Source: Oscillospiraceae bacterium
GTDB lineage: Bacteria > Bacillota > Clostridia > Oscillospirales > SIG627
DNA length: 64,000 bases
Assembly: GCA_015065085.1 (NCBI GenBank)
Contig: SVQW01000001.1
Span: forward strand, 354,258-418,257
Direction of reading: 5' to 3'
This document shows positions 8,273-16,170 of this stretch, in pieces. Below the pieces are notes generated by a model. It worked only from the letters and a program-made list of their open reading frames with translations. It did not search any database and was not told the DNA's origin. Positions within the stretch are counted from its first letter, which is position 1; each line of letters opens with the position of its first letter. A program made the translations under genes and the position numbers.

Positions 8273-9280
8273 TTATCGTCTATTGTTTCTTATAACTCTA
8301 AAGAATCCTATTGCAAAAAAGACGGCACTAACAAACAAAAATGATAATAACACTATGAGTTGAACATTTCCGTTTAAGCATTGTTCCCAGTTGCGGAAAT
8401 CTACTTGATAGGAATTGCTGGAAGATGTGCCAAACAAGACTGTTGCCACATGATTTGCATAATAGAGCGTAATTCCACTGACGGCGGTACAGATTCCCGT
8501 TTTAAGAAATGCGTTAAAACGGAAGGCACATATCACCGCACAAGCAATTACAGGTACAAAGCCGTATACAGCCATTAGAATTGCTTTACCAAGCACAAAC
8601 GACTGCCAGATACGGATGTGTATCATCATCAAAACTGTCAATACAAGTGTGACTGTAAAGGAAATGATGAACTTATAGCGAAAATAATTTGTTTTTGATA
8701 ACAAGATAGGCTCAAACAATAGTACATACCCCATCAAGATGCCTATGCAGGCAGTTAAAAACCACGATAAACCATTCGTATATACTGCACAAGCGAACAA
8801 AAGTAAACAAATAGACAGGTATGTTGAAACAGTAAATGCAAGAAGTTTCTTTGTCTCAAAAAAACAAGTCACTGTTGGTACAAATGTATAGGCACAAATC
8901 AATGCGGCCAACACAATAAAGAACCAGGAAAGAGTGTGGTTTACTGCAAGATTGCAAATAAAGCAGGTCAGCAATGCAACGGTATAGGAGATAGTAGGAA
9001 CCCAAAACCATGTGCCACGAATCACGCGGAATTTCCGTGCTTCGTGCTGCATCTTCCGCGTGTTCGTATCTGTTGATGCGGTAATCAATTCGTGTTCGCT
9101 TATGTCAAGGACACGGCAAATATCGGAAATCAAAGTAATATCGGGATATGACACACCTCGTTCCCATTTGCTCACCGCACCCTCGGTAACAAACAGCATT
9201 TCTGCCAAATCCTTTTGTGAGTAATTGTTCTCAGTTCGTTTGGCTTTTATAAACGAGCCGAATGTTTTTTTATCAGTCAT
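8273..9280 (-). CDS. XRE-family regulator with membrane domain
   Basis: A 335-residue protein. Residues 1-70 are a canonical XRE/Cro helix-turn-helix (RTENNYSQKDLAEMLFVTEG, then GAVSKWERG and YPDITLI). After a short linker come seven or so hydrophobic helices to the C-terminus, ending in a basic tail. This architecture, known in many Firmicutes, suggests a DNA-binding protein tethered to the membrane that reports an envelope signal; its target is not visible. The ATG is preceded by GGAGGTGA and by its own promoter. It is the only gene in the tRNA-bounded islet, so it may be either cargo or the element's own control gene. Confidence 0.8.
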   Translation of the reverse strand: MTDKKTFGSFIKAKRTENNYSQKDLAEMLFVTEGAVSKWERGVSYPDITLISDICRVLDISEHELITASTDTNTRKMQHEARKFRVIRGTWFWVPTISYTVALLTCFICNLAVNHTLSWFFIVLAALICAYTFVPTVTCFFETKKLLAFTVSTYLSICLLLFACAVYTNGLSWFLTACIGILMGYVLLFEPILLSKTNYFRYKFIISFTVTLVLTVLMMIHIRIWQSFVLGKAILMAVYGFVPVIACAVICAFRFNAFLKTGICTAVSGITLYYANHVATVLFGTSSSNSYQVDFRNWEQCLNGNVQLIVLLSFLFVSAVFFAIGFFRVIRNNRR

Positions 9281-9301
9281 ATCGGTTCACCTCCGCCCAT
9301 C

Positions 9302-9330
9302 ATTCTACGGCAAGCAAGCTTAGCCGTCAA
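9302..9330 (-). promoter_or_regulatory. Promoter of the XRE regulator gene
   Basis: On the minus strand TTGACG (9325-9330) and TAGAAT (9302-9307) with a 17-bp spacer, 22 bp from the start codon. Confidence 0.7.
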
Positions 9331-9387
9331 TGGACTGTCAAGCCACCTCCCATTTTTGGTATGGTGGAGTTAAATTCAAGTATTTCT

Positions 9388-9422
9388 AACAGTTCGACCT
9401 ATTCAAAATTTATCGAACTGTT
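9388..9422. repeat. Inverted repeat upstream of the XRE gene
   Basis: Arms AACAGTTCGA and TCGAACTGTT, 15-base centre. The rest of 9331-9631 is A+T-rich and shows no gene. Operator or hairpin; not assigned. Confidence 0.45.
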
Positions 9423-9631
9423 TAAAAATTTCTTTTAACTAATTATAGAACAAAAATGTGAATATTTCAATCTGCCTTGAAATGTTCATAATCTTATTAT
9501 ACAATAAATACGTAATCAATAGCACCTAATGGCGAGATTTTCGTTCATTAATTACCGTTTCGGCCAATGCCGACCGAAAAAAACGTTGTAAAGACCAATA
9601 TTAAGAGTGTCAAATGGGCTATTTAGACCTG

Positions 9632-9683
9632 TTGATTCGTAATCAAAAGGTCGTGCGTTCAAGTCGCATCACCAGCTCCAAAT
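9632..9683 (+). repeat. attR-like tRNA-Thr 3' fragment
   Basis: Second perfect copy of the 52-bp repeat: anticodon arm, T-arm, acceptor 3' strand and CCA but no acceptor 5' strand or D-arm, so it cannot make a tRNA. Confidence 0.85.
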
Positions 9684-9687
9684 GTTT

Positions 9688-9738
9688 ACAAGCCCTTGTC
9701 TGCGCATTTTACTTCCGCAGATAAGGGCTTGTTTTTTT
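9688..9738 (+). terminator. Terminator behind the tRNA fragment
   Basis: ACAAGCCCTT...CTGCG pairs with CGCAG...AAGGGCTTGT, then seven T. Probably the original chromosomal tRNA terminator displaced by the insertion. Confidence 0.75.
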
Positions 9739-9849
9739 CTACCATTTATTTTACAATGTGTGTAATTTTTGCTTCCGCACCATTTTTCGTCTTTTATCTC
9801 TATTTGAAGCACTATATGTTAACAAAGTGTGAAAAACACATGGATTTTA

Positions 9850-9878
9850 TTGACATTTTTGTCGAAAAAGCGTATAAT
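9850..9878 (+). promoter_or_regulatory. Consensus promoter of the NhaC-type antiporter
   Basis: TTGACA (9850-9855), 17 bp, TATAAT (9873-9878); GGAGG and ATG follow 30-40 bp downstream. Confidence 0.85.
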
Positions 9879-9919
9879 TCATTAAATCCATTTTAAAAAA
9901 CTTTTTTGGAGGAAAAAAC

Positions 9920-11731
9920 ATGTTGAAAAGCAAAAGAATCGCAGCGTTTCTTGCTTTGGTTGTTTGTGTAATGTGCTTCTTTAACACATTTGCATTCGCT
10001 ACTGAAGAGGTGACCGATGAACTTCCCGGTTACGCTGTTTACGCTGTTGAAAACCTCGAAGCAAGTCTCGAAGATGATCTCGGCACATTGGCACAGACAT
10101 ATGTTGATAATTACGATTCTGCGGTCACCAATGACCCTGACGTAGAAACAAACTACAAGCAGGCTGTTGAACAGATTCGTGAGGATGTAACACCTGTTTA
10201 CGCCACTATATGGTCTATTCTTCCCCCTGTTATTGCAATCGTTCTTGCGCTAATAACAAAAGAAGTTTATTCTTCACTCTTCGTTGGTATTCTTTCCGGC
10301 GGTCTTATGTATGCAATGTTCAATCTTGAAGGAACTTTCATGCACGTTCTTAACAATGGCTTCGTTGCGAGTCTTGCCGATTCTTACAATGTAGGCATAC
10401 TTATATTCTTGGTTCTTCTCGGTACACTTGTTGCCATGATGAACAAAGCGGGCGGTTCTGCCGCGTTCGGCAGATGGGCAAAGACTCACATCAAAACAAG
10501 ACTTGGCGCTCAGTTAGCCACTATCGCACTCGGATGTCTGATTTTTGTTGATGACTATTTTAACTGTCTTACAGTTGGTAGTGTTATGCGCCCCGTTGCA
10601 GATTCCAAGAAGGTTTCCCGCGCTAAGCTCGCATATCTCATTGATGCCACCGCAGCTCCCATTTGTATAATTGCTCCCATTTCTTCCTGGGCTGCAGCTG
10701 TTTCCGGCTTCGCACCCGAGGGACAGGGACTCCAACTGTTTATAAGCGCTATACCTTTCAACTTCTACGCAATTCTTACGATTATCATGATGATTATACT
10801 TGCTGTTTGCAAGTTTGATTTTGGCCCGATGCGTACACATGAAAAGAACGCGGAGGAAAAGGGTGACCTGTTCACTACGCTCAATGAAAAGGTTGAAGAA
10901 GCTGAAGCAATGGCCGATGGCAATGCTAGAGGAAAGGTAATTGACCTTATCATTCCTGTTGCGGTTCTTATCATCTGCTGCATGATAGGTATGATTTATT
11001 CCGGCGGATTTTTCGATGTTGCAAACACCGAATGCTATCACAACATAATTACTTCTTTCTCAAGCTGTGATGCTTCTGTTGGTCTTGCACTTGGTTCGCT
11101 TGTTGCTATTATACTTAATGTTATTTACTTTGTTGCTATTCGTCTCAGAGTTGTTAAATTTACCGAATGTATGGGATGTCTTCCCGAAGGCTTCAAGGCA
11201 ATGGTGCCCGCTATTCTCATTCTTACTTTTGCTTGGACTCTTAAGGGTATGACTGACAGCCTTGGCGCGAAGGTGTTCATTGCCGAACTTGTTAGAAGCT
11301 CCGCAGGCGCACTTATCAACTTCCTGCCCGCTATTATATTCCTTATAGCTGTTGGACTTTCTTTCTCCACCGGTACTTCTTGGGGAACATTCGGTATCCT
11401 CATTCCCATTGTTATCGCTGCACTGGGGGATATTACCAATCCTACAACTGTTGTTGCAATATCTGCTTGTATGGCAGGTGCTGTTTGCGGCGACCATTGC
11501 TCTCCCATTTCTGACACCACTATTATGGCTTCCGCCGGTGCGCAGTGTGACCACGTAAACCACGTTTCCACACAGCTCCCTTACGCTCTTACCGTTGCAG
11601 CTGTTTCCTTTGTTTCTTACATAATCGCAGGTTTTGTTCCCAATGCACTTATCGTTCTTCCTATCGCAATTATACTTATGATTGCAACACTCTTTGCTAT
11701 CAAGGGACTGACCTCAAAAAAGGCTGACTAA
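9920..11731 (+). CDS. Na+/H+ antiporter, NhaC family
   Basis: A 603-residue integral membrane protein. Residues 1-28 form a hydrophobic segment ending in FAFA that looks like a cleavable signal peptide, followed by an acidic extracytoplasmic stretch to about residue 90, then about eleven membrane spans. Family marks are the VDDYFNCLTVGSVMRPV segment and, near the C-terminus, CGDHCSPISDTTIMAS, both with the charged residues expected in the ion path of NhaC-type exchangers. It probably trades Na+ for H+ (or an organic anion) and so connects with the sodium-pumping decarboxylase encoded further on. The extra N-terminal export-type extension is longer than in classical NhaC. Monocistronic, with a strong promoter and terminator. 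Confidence 0.85.
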   Translation: MLKSKRIAAFLALVVCVMCFFNTFAFATEEVTDELPGYAVYAVENLEASLEDDLGTLAQTYVDNYDSAVTNDPDVETNYKQAVEQIREDVTPVYATIWSILPPVIAIVLALITKEVYSSLFVGILSGGLMYAMFNLEGTFMHVLNNGFVASLADSYNVGILIFLVLLGTLVAMMNKAGGSAAFGRWAKTHIKTRLGAQLATIALGCLIFVDDYFNCLTVGSVMRPVADSKKVSRAKLAYLIDATAAPICIIAPISSWAAAVSGFAPEGQGLQLFISAIPFNFYAILTIIMMIILAVCKFDFGPMRTHEKNAEEKGDLFTTLNEKVEEAEAMADGNARGKVIDLIIPVAVLIICCMIGMIYSGGFFDVANTECYHNIITSFSSCDASVGLALGSLVAIILNVIYFVAIRLRVVKFTECMGCLPEGFKAMVPAILILTFAWTLKGMTDSLGAKVFIAELVRSSAGALINFLPAIIFLIAVGLSFSTGTSWGTFGILIPIVIAALGDITNPTTVVAISACMAGAVCGDHCSPISDTTIMASAGAQCDHVNHVSTQLPYALTVAAVSFVSYIIAGFVPNALIVLPIAIILMIATLFAIKGLTSKKAD

Positions 11732-11754
11732 TCTGTATTATAACGACAACGTGA

Positions 11755-11792
11755 AAATCCCCTCGGCAAAAATTGCTGAGGGGATTTCTTTT
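11755..11792 (+). terminator. Rho-independent terminator
   Basis: AAATCCCCTCGGCAA pairs with TTGCTGAGGGGATTT (one G-T pair) and is followed by CTTTTT; the A-run at its 5' end may also serve the convergent AraC gene. Confidence 0.8.
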
Positions 11793-11800
11793 TATAGGGT

Positions 11801-12634
11801 TTACATTCCGAATTTCGCATCAGTAAATTTTGCTTCTTTTTCCTCAGAAGGAGAGTGACCGAAGAATCTCACATAACTTCTGTAGAAAGATGCATAGTCG
11901 CCAAAACCGAATTTTCCGTATACTTCCATAGGCTTTTCGCCGTTCGAAAGTGCATTCTTTGCGGAATGCAAGCGTTTGGCGGTAATATACTTTTTGGGGC
12001 TTGTTTTAAGCTGCGTTTTGAAAATCTCATAAAGGTAGCTATCGGTTATGTACAGTGCGTTGCTTACATCGCTTACCGTTTCGATGTTGTAAAGATTTTC
12101 GTTAATAAACTCTATTGCCCGTGAAAGTGTTGAACTTACAAAATTGGGCTGAGTTCCTGCCGTCCCATCGTATATACTAAGGTTGAAAAATAACTCCTTT
12201 ATGAGTAACTTCAAGACCTGTTTGCAATCTTTCGGCGGTAAAACTTGTACGTAGTAGTCTGCTTTTTTAAAAATATCGGTTATAATATTGTGGTGAGTAC
12301 AGTTAATCACGGTTATATTGCGATACACTTTTTGTATATCTATGTCACTGTAGAATTCTGAAGTGCAGATCACGTTATAACGTTCATACGGCGAATTGTC
12401 ATAAAACCTCAGGTGGTGATAAGTAGCCGGAGGAACGAGTACGAGGTCAAGCTCTGAAAGTGGATATTCTCTGTCTTCAATTACGTGACAACCGTTTGCA
12501 CGCTTTATAAATAAAATTTCGGTATTGTCGTGTGTATGAAAACAGAAGTCGTTGTTGTTCGGAGAAGGTATATAAGAATGATTGAATTTAAAGTTTTCAT
12601 CCATTATGCTGAAATGTGAAGTGTGTTGACTCAT
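11801..12634 (-). CDS. AraC-family transcriptional regulator
   Basis: 277 residues from the ATG at 12634, which has GGAAG close upstream; an in-frame start 30 bases earlier has no good ribosome site. The N-terminal half has the cupin sensor pattern (FHTHDNTEILFI, then LVLVPPATYHHL), and the last 100 residues carry the two helix-turn-helix motifs of AraC proteins (SDVSNALYITDSYLYEIFK and FGFGDYASFYRSYVRFFGHSP). The cupin suggests a sugar or sugar-derivative ligand. It is divergent from two Gfo/Idh/MocA oxidoreductase genes and most likely controls them. Confidence 0.85.
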   Translation of the reverse strand: MSQHTSHFSIMDENFKFNHSYIPSPNNNDFCFHTHDNTEILFIKRANGCHVIEDREYPLSELDLVLVPPATYHHLRFYDNSPYERYNVICTSEFYSDIDIQKVYRNITVINCTHHNIITDIFKKADYYVQVLPPKDCKQVLKLLIKELFFNLSIYDGTAGTQPNFVSSTLSRAIEFINENLYNIETVSDVSNALYITDSYLYEIFKTQLKTSPKKYITAKRLHSAKNALSNGEKPMEVYGKFGFGDYASFYRSYVRFFGHSPSEEKEAKFTDAKFGM

Positions 12635-12666
12635 AAATCTTCCGCCTATAATGTAATAATACACTA

Positions 12667-12695
12667 ATTATAACACATGAGTTGAGTTTTTGCAA
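12667..12695 (-). promoter_or_regulatory. Promoter of the AraC regulator gene
   Basis: Minus strand TTGCAA (12690-12695), 17 bp, TATAAT (12667-12672). Confidence 0.6.
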
Positions 12696-12715
12696 TGTTT
12701 TTTGTAGTTTTTGTG

Positions 12716-12744
12716 TTGTCATTTATAGTCTTGAATGTTATACT
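12716..12744 (+). promoter_or_regulatory. Promoter of the Gfo/Idh/MocA pair
   Basis: TTGTCA (12716-12721), 17 bp, TATACT (12739-12744). It is back to back with the regulator promoter, leaving a 20-bp shared stretch for an operator. Confidence 0.65.
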
Positions 12745-12778
12745 ATGTGCGTAAAATCAATTATTTAAGGAGAGACCT

Positions 12779-13849
12779 ATGAAAAAACTTAATGTTGCCA
12801 TTATCGGTCAGGGCAGAAGCGGCAGAAGTATTCACGGCAAATATTTCAAGTCAGAGCTCAACGACCATTACGTTGTCAAGTACGTGGTTGATGCAAATGA
12901 AAAAAGACGTGAAATTGCCAAAAATGAGTACGATGGTTGCACTGTCTTTGAAAACTATGAGAGCCTTTATGATATCAAAGACATCGACCTTGTGGTAAAC
13001 TCCTCTTATTCAGATATGCATTATTCTATTACCAAGGATCTGCTTCAGCACGGTAAAAACGTACTGGTGGAAAAGCCTATGGCGCGTAACAGATATGAAT
13101 GCGATGACCTTATTAAGACGGCTAAGGAAAATAATGTTATGCTTTGTGTTTTCCAGCAGACCATGCTTGCACCTTTCTACACACATGCAAAGTCTGTGAT
13201 AGACAGCGGTGTAATAGGTGAACCTCAGATCGTTAACATTCATTACAGCGGATTTTCCCGTCGTTGGGATTGGCAGACTCTCCAGAAGAGAATGGGCGGT
13301 AACGTATATAATACAGGTCCTCATCCTCTCGGCCTTGCTATGGACTTCCTTGATTTCGGTGACGACATTCAGGTTGTTTATTCCAAGCTCTCACGTGCGA
13401 TGACCAGTGGCGATGCGGAAGATATAGCAAAGATTATTCTTACCGCTCCCGGAAAACCTGTTGTTGATATAGAAATTAACTCTTCCGATGCTTACAGCGA
13501 CTATAATCTCAAAGTAATAGGCACTAAGGGTACGCTTAAAACCACAACTCAGAAATACAAGTATAAGTACATAGTTGAAGGTGAAAACCCTGAAAGACCC
13601 GTTATTGAAGAATTTATTCATGACGAAGAGTACAATCCTATTTATTGTTCAGAAAAGCTTAACTTCCATGAAGAAGAAGGCGAAGTTGTGGGCACAGCAT
13701 TCGACGTCGCGGTAAACGGTGTATATCAAAACATCTATGCGCATCTGACCCAGGGGGCAGAACTTGTTCTCAAGCCTGAAATGTTCGCTAAGCTTATCGG
13801 AATAATTGAAACTGTTCATGCCCAGAACCCTCTGTCAATTGAGTATTAA
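12779..13849 (+). CDS. Gfo/Idh/MocA family oxidoreductase
   Basis: A 356-residue NAD(P)-dependent dehydrogenase. The N-terminal Rossmann fold starts with VAIIGQGRSGRSIH; the family motif VEKPMA, whose Lys takes part in catalysis, is near residue 97; a conserved GGNVYNTGPHPLGLAMDF segment (with the catalytic-region His) follows in the substrate domain. Family members oxidise or reduce sugars, inositols and their derivatives. AAGGAGAG precedes the ATG. The second oxidoreductase follows after 11 bases, so the two form one transcript and probably act on the same catabolic route under the divergent AraC protein. Confidence 0.85.
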   Translation: MKKLNVAIIGQGRSGRSIHGKYFKSELNDHYVVKYVVDANEKRREIAKNEYDGCTVFENYESLYDIKDIDLVVNSSYSDMHYSITKDLLQHGKNVLVEKPMARNRYECDDLIKTAKENNVMLCVFQQTMLAPFYTHAKSVIDSGVIGEPQIVNIHYSGFSRRWDWQTLQKRMGGNVYNTGPHPLGLAMDFLDFGDDIQVVYSKLSRAMTSGDAEDIAKIILTAPGKPVVDIEINSSDAYSDYNLKVIGTKGTLKTTTQKYKYKYIVEGENPERPVIEEFIHDEEYNPIYCSEKLNFHEEEGEVVGTAFDVAVNGVYQNIYAHLTQGAELVLKPEMFAKLIGIIETVHAQNPLSIEY

Positions 13850-13860
13850 TAGGTGAAGTT

Positions 13861-14739
13861 ATGATAAGAGTAGGTATTTTAGGTTCGGATAATTCTCACG
13901 CACTTGCTTTTTCAAAATTATGTAACATTCCGAATGACGACGGAAGTTATAATTTTGATGATATAAGAATAACTGCTATATACGGCAAAGATGATGACCC
14001 CGCACACACAAAAGAAGTTGCTGAGCAGGGTAAAATAGAGTTTATCGCCAATCAATTGGAGGATTTCTTCGGTAAAGTTGATGCGGTGATGGTAGTCTAC
14101 CGACGCGGTTCGTACCATGTAGCGGATATTTTACCGTTTGTGGCTGCCGGAATGCCGGTCTGGATAGATAAGCCTATCGCTGCAAGCATTGAGGATGTCA
14201 AAATGCTTAAGGCTGCGTGTGAGCGGCACAATACGCTTATTACGGGCGGTTCAACCGTGAAGTACTGCTATGATGTACTTACAGCAGTTAACCGTACTAA
14301 CTCCGGATTTTTTGGTAATGTTCTTGGTGGTAATCTTAATTTTCCCGGTGACACAGAAAGCATTTATGACGGCATATTTTTCTATGCTTCTCATGCTGTG
14401 GAAATTATGCTTACGGTTTTCGGCTATGATATAAAGAGTGTTATAGCTTCAAAAACATTAAGTAACCGTATTTCTGTGATTGCAAAATATGACAGTTTCC
14501 AGGTTACGCTTAATTTTGTGCCTTCACCTGATTACATGCTTACTGTTTACGGCGATAAAAAGAGCTTCAATGTCACTTTGGACATTTCAACCATCTACAA
14601 GCTTGGGTTCGAAAAGTTTGCAGAAATGCTGAAAACAGGAAAAAAACCTCTTTCTTTCGAAAAGATGGTTAAACCCGTTTATGTTATTGATGCGATTGAT
14701 AAGTCGTTAAAGCTGAATAAAGAAGTGACTGTGGAATAA
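13861..14739 (+). CDS. Gfo/Idh/MocA-like oxidoreductase
   Basis: A 292-residue protein, shorter than the first gene of the pair. It has a Rossmann-type start (RVGILGSDNSHALAF), an IDKPIAAS motif at the EKP position and an HAVEIMLTVFG segment where the family has its substrate-domain His. The SDNSH form of the glycine-rich loop is unlike the usual GxGxxG, so cofactor binding may differ. Its ribosome site (TAGGTGAAG) lies in the 11-bp gap after the preceding gene, indicating coupled expression. A strong terminator closes the operon. Substrate unknown. Confidence 0.75.
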   Translation: MIRVGILGSDNSHALAFSKLCNIPNDDGSYNFDDIRITAIYGKDDDPAHTKEVAEQGKIEFIANQLEDFFGKVDAVMVVYRRGSYHVADILPFVAAGMPVWIDKPIAASIEDVKMLKAACERHNTLITGGSTVKYCYDVLTAVNRTNSGFFGNVLGGNLNFPGDTESIYDGIFFYASHAVEIMLTVFGYDIKSVIASKTLSNRISVIAKYDSFQVTLNFVPSPDYMLTVYGDKKSFNVTLDISTIYKLGFEKFAEMLKTGKKPLSFEKMVKPVYVIDAIDKSLKLNKEVTVE

Positions 14740-14740
14740 T

Positions 14741-14773
14741 AAAAAGCGAGACGGATTCCGTCTCGCTTTTTAT
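14741..14773 (+). terminator. Rho-independent terminator
   Basis: 14-bp stem AAAAAGCGAGACGG / CCGTCTCGCTTTTT, 3-base loop; ends the oxidoreductase operon just before the mobile island. Confidence 0.9.
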
Positions 14774-14792
14774 TATAATTGCTCGGAATATA

Positions 14793-14821
14793 TTGAAAAA
14801 AATATTGTATTGTGTTATAAT
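14793..14821 (+). promoter_or_regulatory. Promoter at the left end of the island
   Basis: TTGAAA (14793-14798), 17 bp, TATAAT (14816-14821). It overlaps a palindrome that begins on the last base of the -10 box. Confidence 0.65.
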
Positions 14822-14841
14822 TAATTAACATAGTTAATTAA
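14821..14841. promoter_or_regulatory. Operator-like palindrome at the predicted transcription start
   Basis: Perfect arms TTAATTAAC and GTTAATTAA around ATA, placed from the -10 box to about +14. A repressor bound here would block the promoter. Confidence 0.55.
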
Positions 14842-15192
14842 CCTGAGAATGCATAGGTTTAGAATGAATGTTGGCAAAAGCAAACAAAATCAGGCGAGAT
14901 AAAATAGAAAAGTTGCACAAGACAAAGTCGAGCTTGGTGGATTGAAAAAAGTGTTTAAATATGAGTATGCTTAACTTTTAAATTTTATATAGAATTTCAA
15001 AACACATTTTGAGTGAAATCAAAATGTGTTTTTTTGTTTGCGGAAAGGAGGAATGAAGAGAATGAAAAAATGTTGCAAAATAAAATTGGAAGTAATTTTA
15101 ATAATGAGGGTGATGAAATGAAAACTGGAATTGACAATGAAATGAATTTAAAATGTAAATGTGAAAATGGAAAGGAAATGGAGGATAATAAA
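14842..15192 (+). other. Leader region of the island, no supported gene
   Basis: This 350-bp stretch between the palindrome and the first supported start holds only tiny open frames (for example 12 codons from 14864 without a ribosome site, and 19-22 codons at 15053-15121 behind AAAGGAGG) and the terminator-like hairpin at 14999-15035. With the promoter at 14793 it would give a short RNA of about 200 nt or an attenuated leader. Confidence 0.4.
14999..15035 (+). terminator. Terminator-like hairpin in the leader
   Basis: 14-bp stem AAAACACATTTTGA / TCAAAATGTGTTTT, 6-base loop, seven T. It stands between the island promoter and the recombinase-type genes, so it may be an attenuator or the end of a small RNA. 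Confidence 0.7.
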
Positions 15193-15531
15193 ATGACAAA
15201 ATTAGGTTTATATGAATCAAGAACATTCGGTAGAATTTCGTACGGTTTTGTAAGAGATGACAAAGGCATAGTATACATCAAAGAAGATGAAGCGGAAATA
15301 ATTAGGTGGATGTATAAGATGTGCATTCAAGGCTTGAGTTTATTGCAAATTCAAGCAGAATTAATCAGAATGGGAATCAATTCTCCTACCGGTAAAGAAG
15401 AATGGTCTGTTGTGACAATTAGTAAAACCATAGATAACAAGAATAATTGCTACATAGTGTCTGATGAAGACTATCGTATTGCAATTAAGGAGAAAATGTT
15501 TAGAGCAAGGAACGACAGAAGAAGGTGGTAA
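15193..15531 (+). CDS. Stand-alone Recombinase-domain protein
   Basis: 112 residues from the ATG with GGAGG eight bases upstream; in-frame ATGs further up (15118, 15013 region) exist, but the added sequence is low-complexity and unlikely. The body (TFGRISYGFVRDDKG, EDEAEIIRWMYKMCIQGLS, then RMGINSPTGKEEWSVVTISK) matches the Recombinase domain that sits in the middle of large serine recombinases (PF07508 type), but there is no catalytic resolvase domain and no zinc ribbon. It is therefore a DNA-binding module by itself, possibly a directionality or accessory factor for the recombinase encoded 620 bp downstream. That role is inference. Confidence 0.7.
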   Translation: MTKLGLYESRTFGRISYGFVRDDKGIVYIKEDEAEIIRWMYKMCIQGLSLLQIQAELIRMGINSPTGKEEWSVVTISKTIDNKNNCYIVSDEDYRIAIKEKMFRARNDRRRW

Positions 15532-15591
15532 TAGGTTGAGTTGAAGATTTAGTATATAATTATTTCGTAAATAAGAAAGGAGTAATTATAT

Positions 15592-16170
15592 ATGAGCAAA
15601 TCAGCAATTCAAAACCAGCTTCAATATGTTATTGCGAATGAACAATATTTAAAACCATTATTAAATTCAGGAAAGATTAGCATTGAGGTATACAATGAAG
15701 TGTTAGAAAATCTGTATAATGAATGCGAACTCTGGAAATTTGGTAAGATAAAAAATCCCAGAGTAGAATTTAATAAAAAGAAACGAGAAACTAAACAAAC
15801 TATTGCGAAGCAGAATCCCGGGTACATTTCATTGACAGAATTATCAAAAGGTTGTAGAGATAATCAAGCCGGATACATAATTCACAGTTGGTTAAGGGAT
15901 GAAAATACAGTTAGGTTTCTTGCTCTTTGGGAGAAAAAGCACAACGAGAATTTTGTTGATTTAATTCTGGGTAAAAGAATGACTCTTACACCGAAGATTT
16001 GGATTGACAGAACTAAAGCTATTGGTATTGTATCAAGGCAAGGTAGGGGTGGTGGCACCTATGCACACAAGGAAATTGCAATGCATTTCATGTGTTGGAT
16101 TTCTGCTGAAATGATGCTAAAAATGATAGAGAAATATATGGAGGTTATTAGTGATGAAGAAAGTAATTGA
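15592..16170 (+). CDS. KilA-N domain protein
   Basis: A 192-residue protein with AGAAAGGAG before the ATG. Residues 1-70 are helical and charged; from about residue 75 the sequence fits the KilA-N DNA-binding domain of phages and mobile elements: YISLTELSKG, then HSWLRDENTVRFLALWE, and finally GRGGGTYAHKEIAMHFMCWI, where the G-T-x-x-H and A-x-x-x-x-x-W-I pattern is typical. KilA-N proteins are common antirepressor-type regulators. The coding end overlaps the start of the serine recombinase by 17 bp, so the two are translationally coupled and likely act together. Confidence 0.8.
   Translation: MSKSAIQNQLQYVIANEQYLKPLLNSGKISIEVYNEVLENLYNECELWKFGKIKNPRVEFNKKKRETKQTIAKQNPGYISLTELSKGCRDNQAGYIIHSWLRDENTVRFLALWEKKHNENFVDLILGKRMTLTPKIWIDRTKAIGIVSRQGRGGGTYAHKEIAMHFMCWISAEMMLKMIEKYMEVISDEESN

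Larger units (their letters stand above)
7943..9683. mobile_element. tRNA-bounded islet without a recombinase
   Basis: A perfect 52-bp direct repeat of the tRNA-Thr 3' end (7943-7994 and 9632-9683) encloses about 1.64 kb. This is the usual footprint of site-specific integration into a tRNA: the 5' copy keeps the gene intact and the 3' copy is the displaced tail, with no 5' half. The only gene inside is the XRE-type membrane regulator; no integrase or excisionase is seen. It may be a decayed element or one mobilised in trans. A tandem tRNA duplication with partial deletion is the alternative. Confidence 0.6.

Noticed and set aside
8079..8363. 94-codon plus-strand frame between tRNA-Thr and the XRE gene region
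   Set aside because: It lacks a ribosome site, runs through the terminator and into the reverse strand of the XRE gene, and has an improbable composition.
9696..9896. 66-codon frame in front of the NhaC gene
   Set aside because: It begins in the tRNA-fragment terminator and ends inside the NhaC promoter; no ribosome site.
15013..15192. 60-codon extension upstream of the Recombinase-domain protein
   Set aside because: Low-complexity Glu/Lys/Asn sequence overlapping a terminator-like hairpin; the ATG at 15193 has a much better ribosome site.
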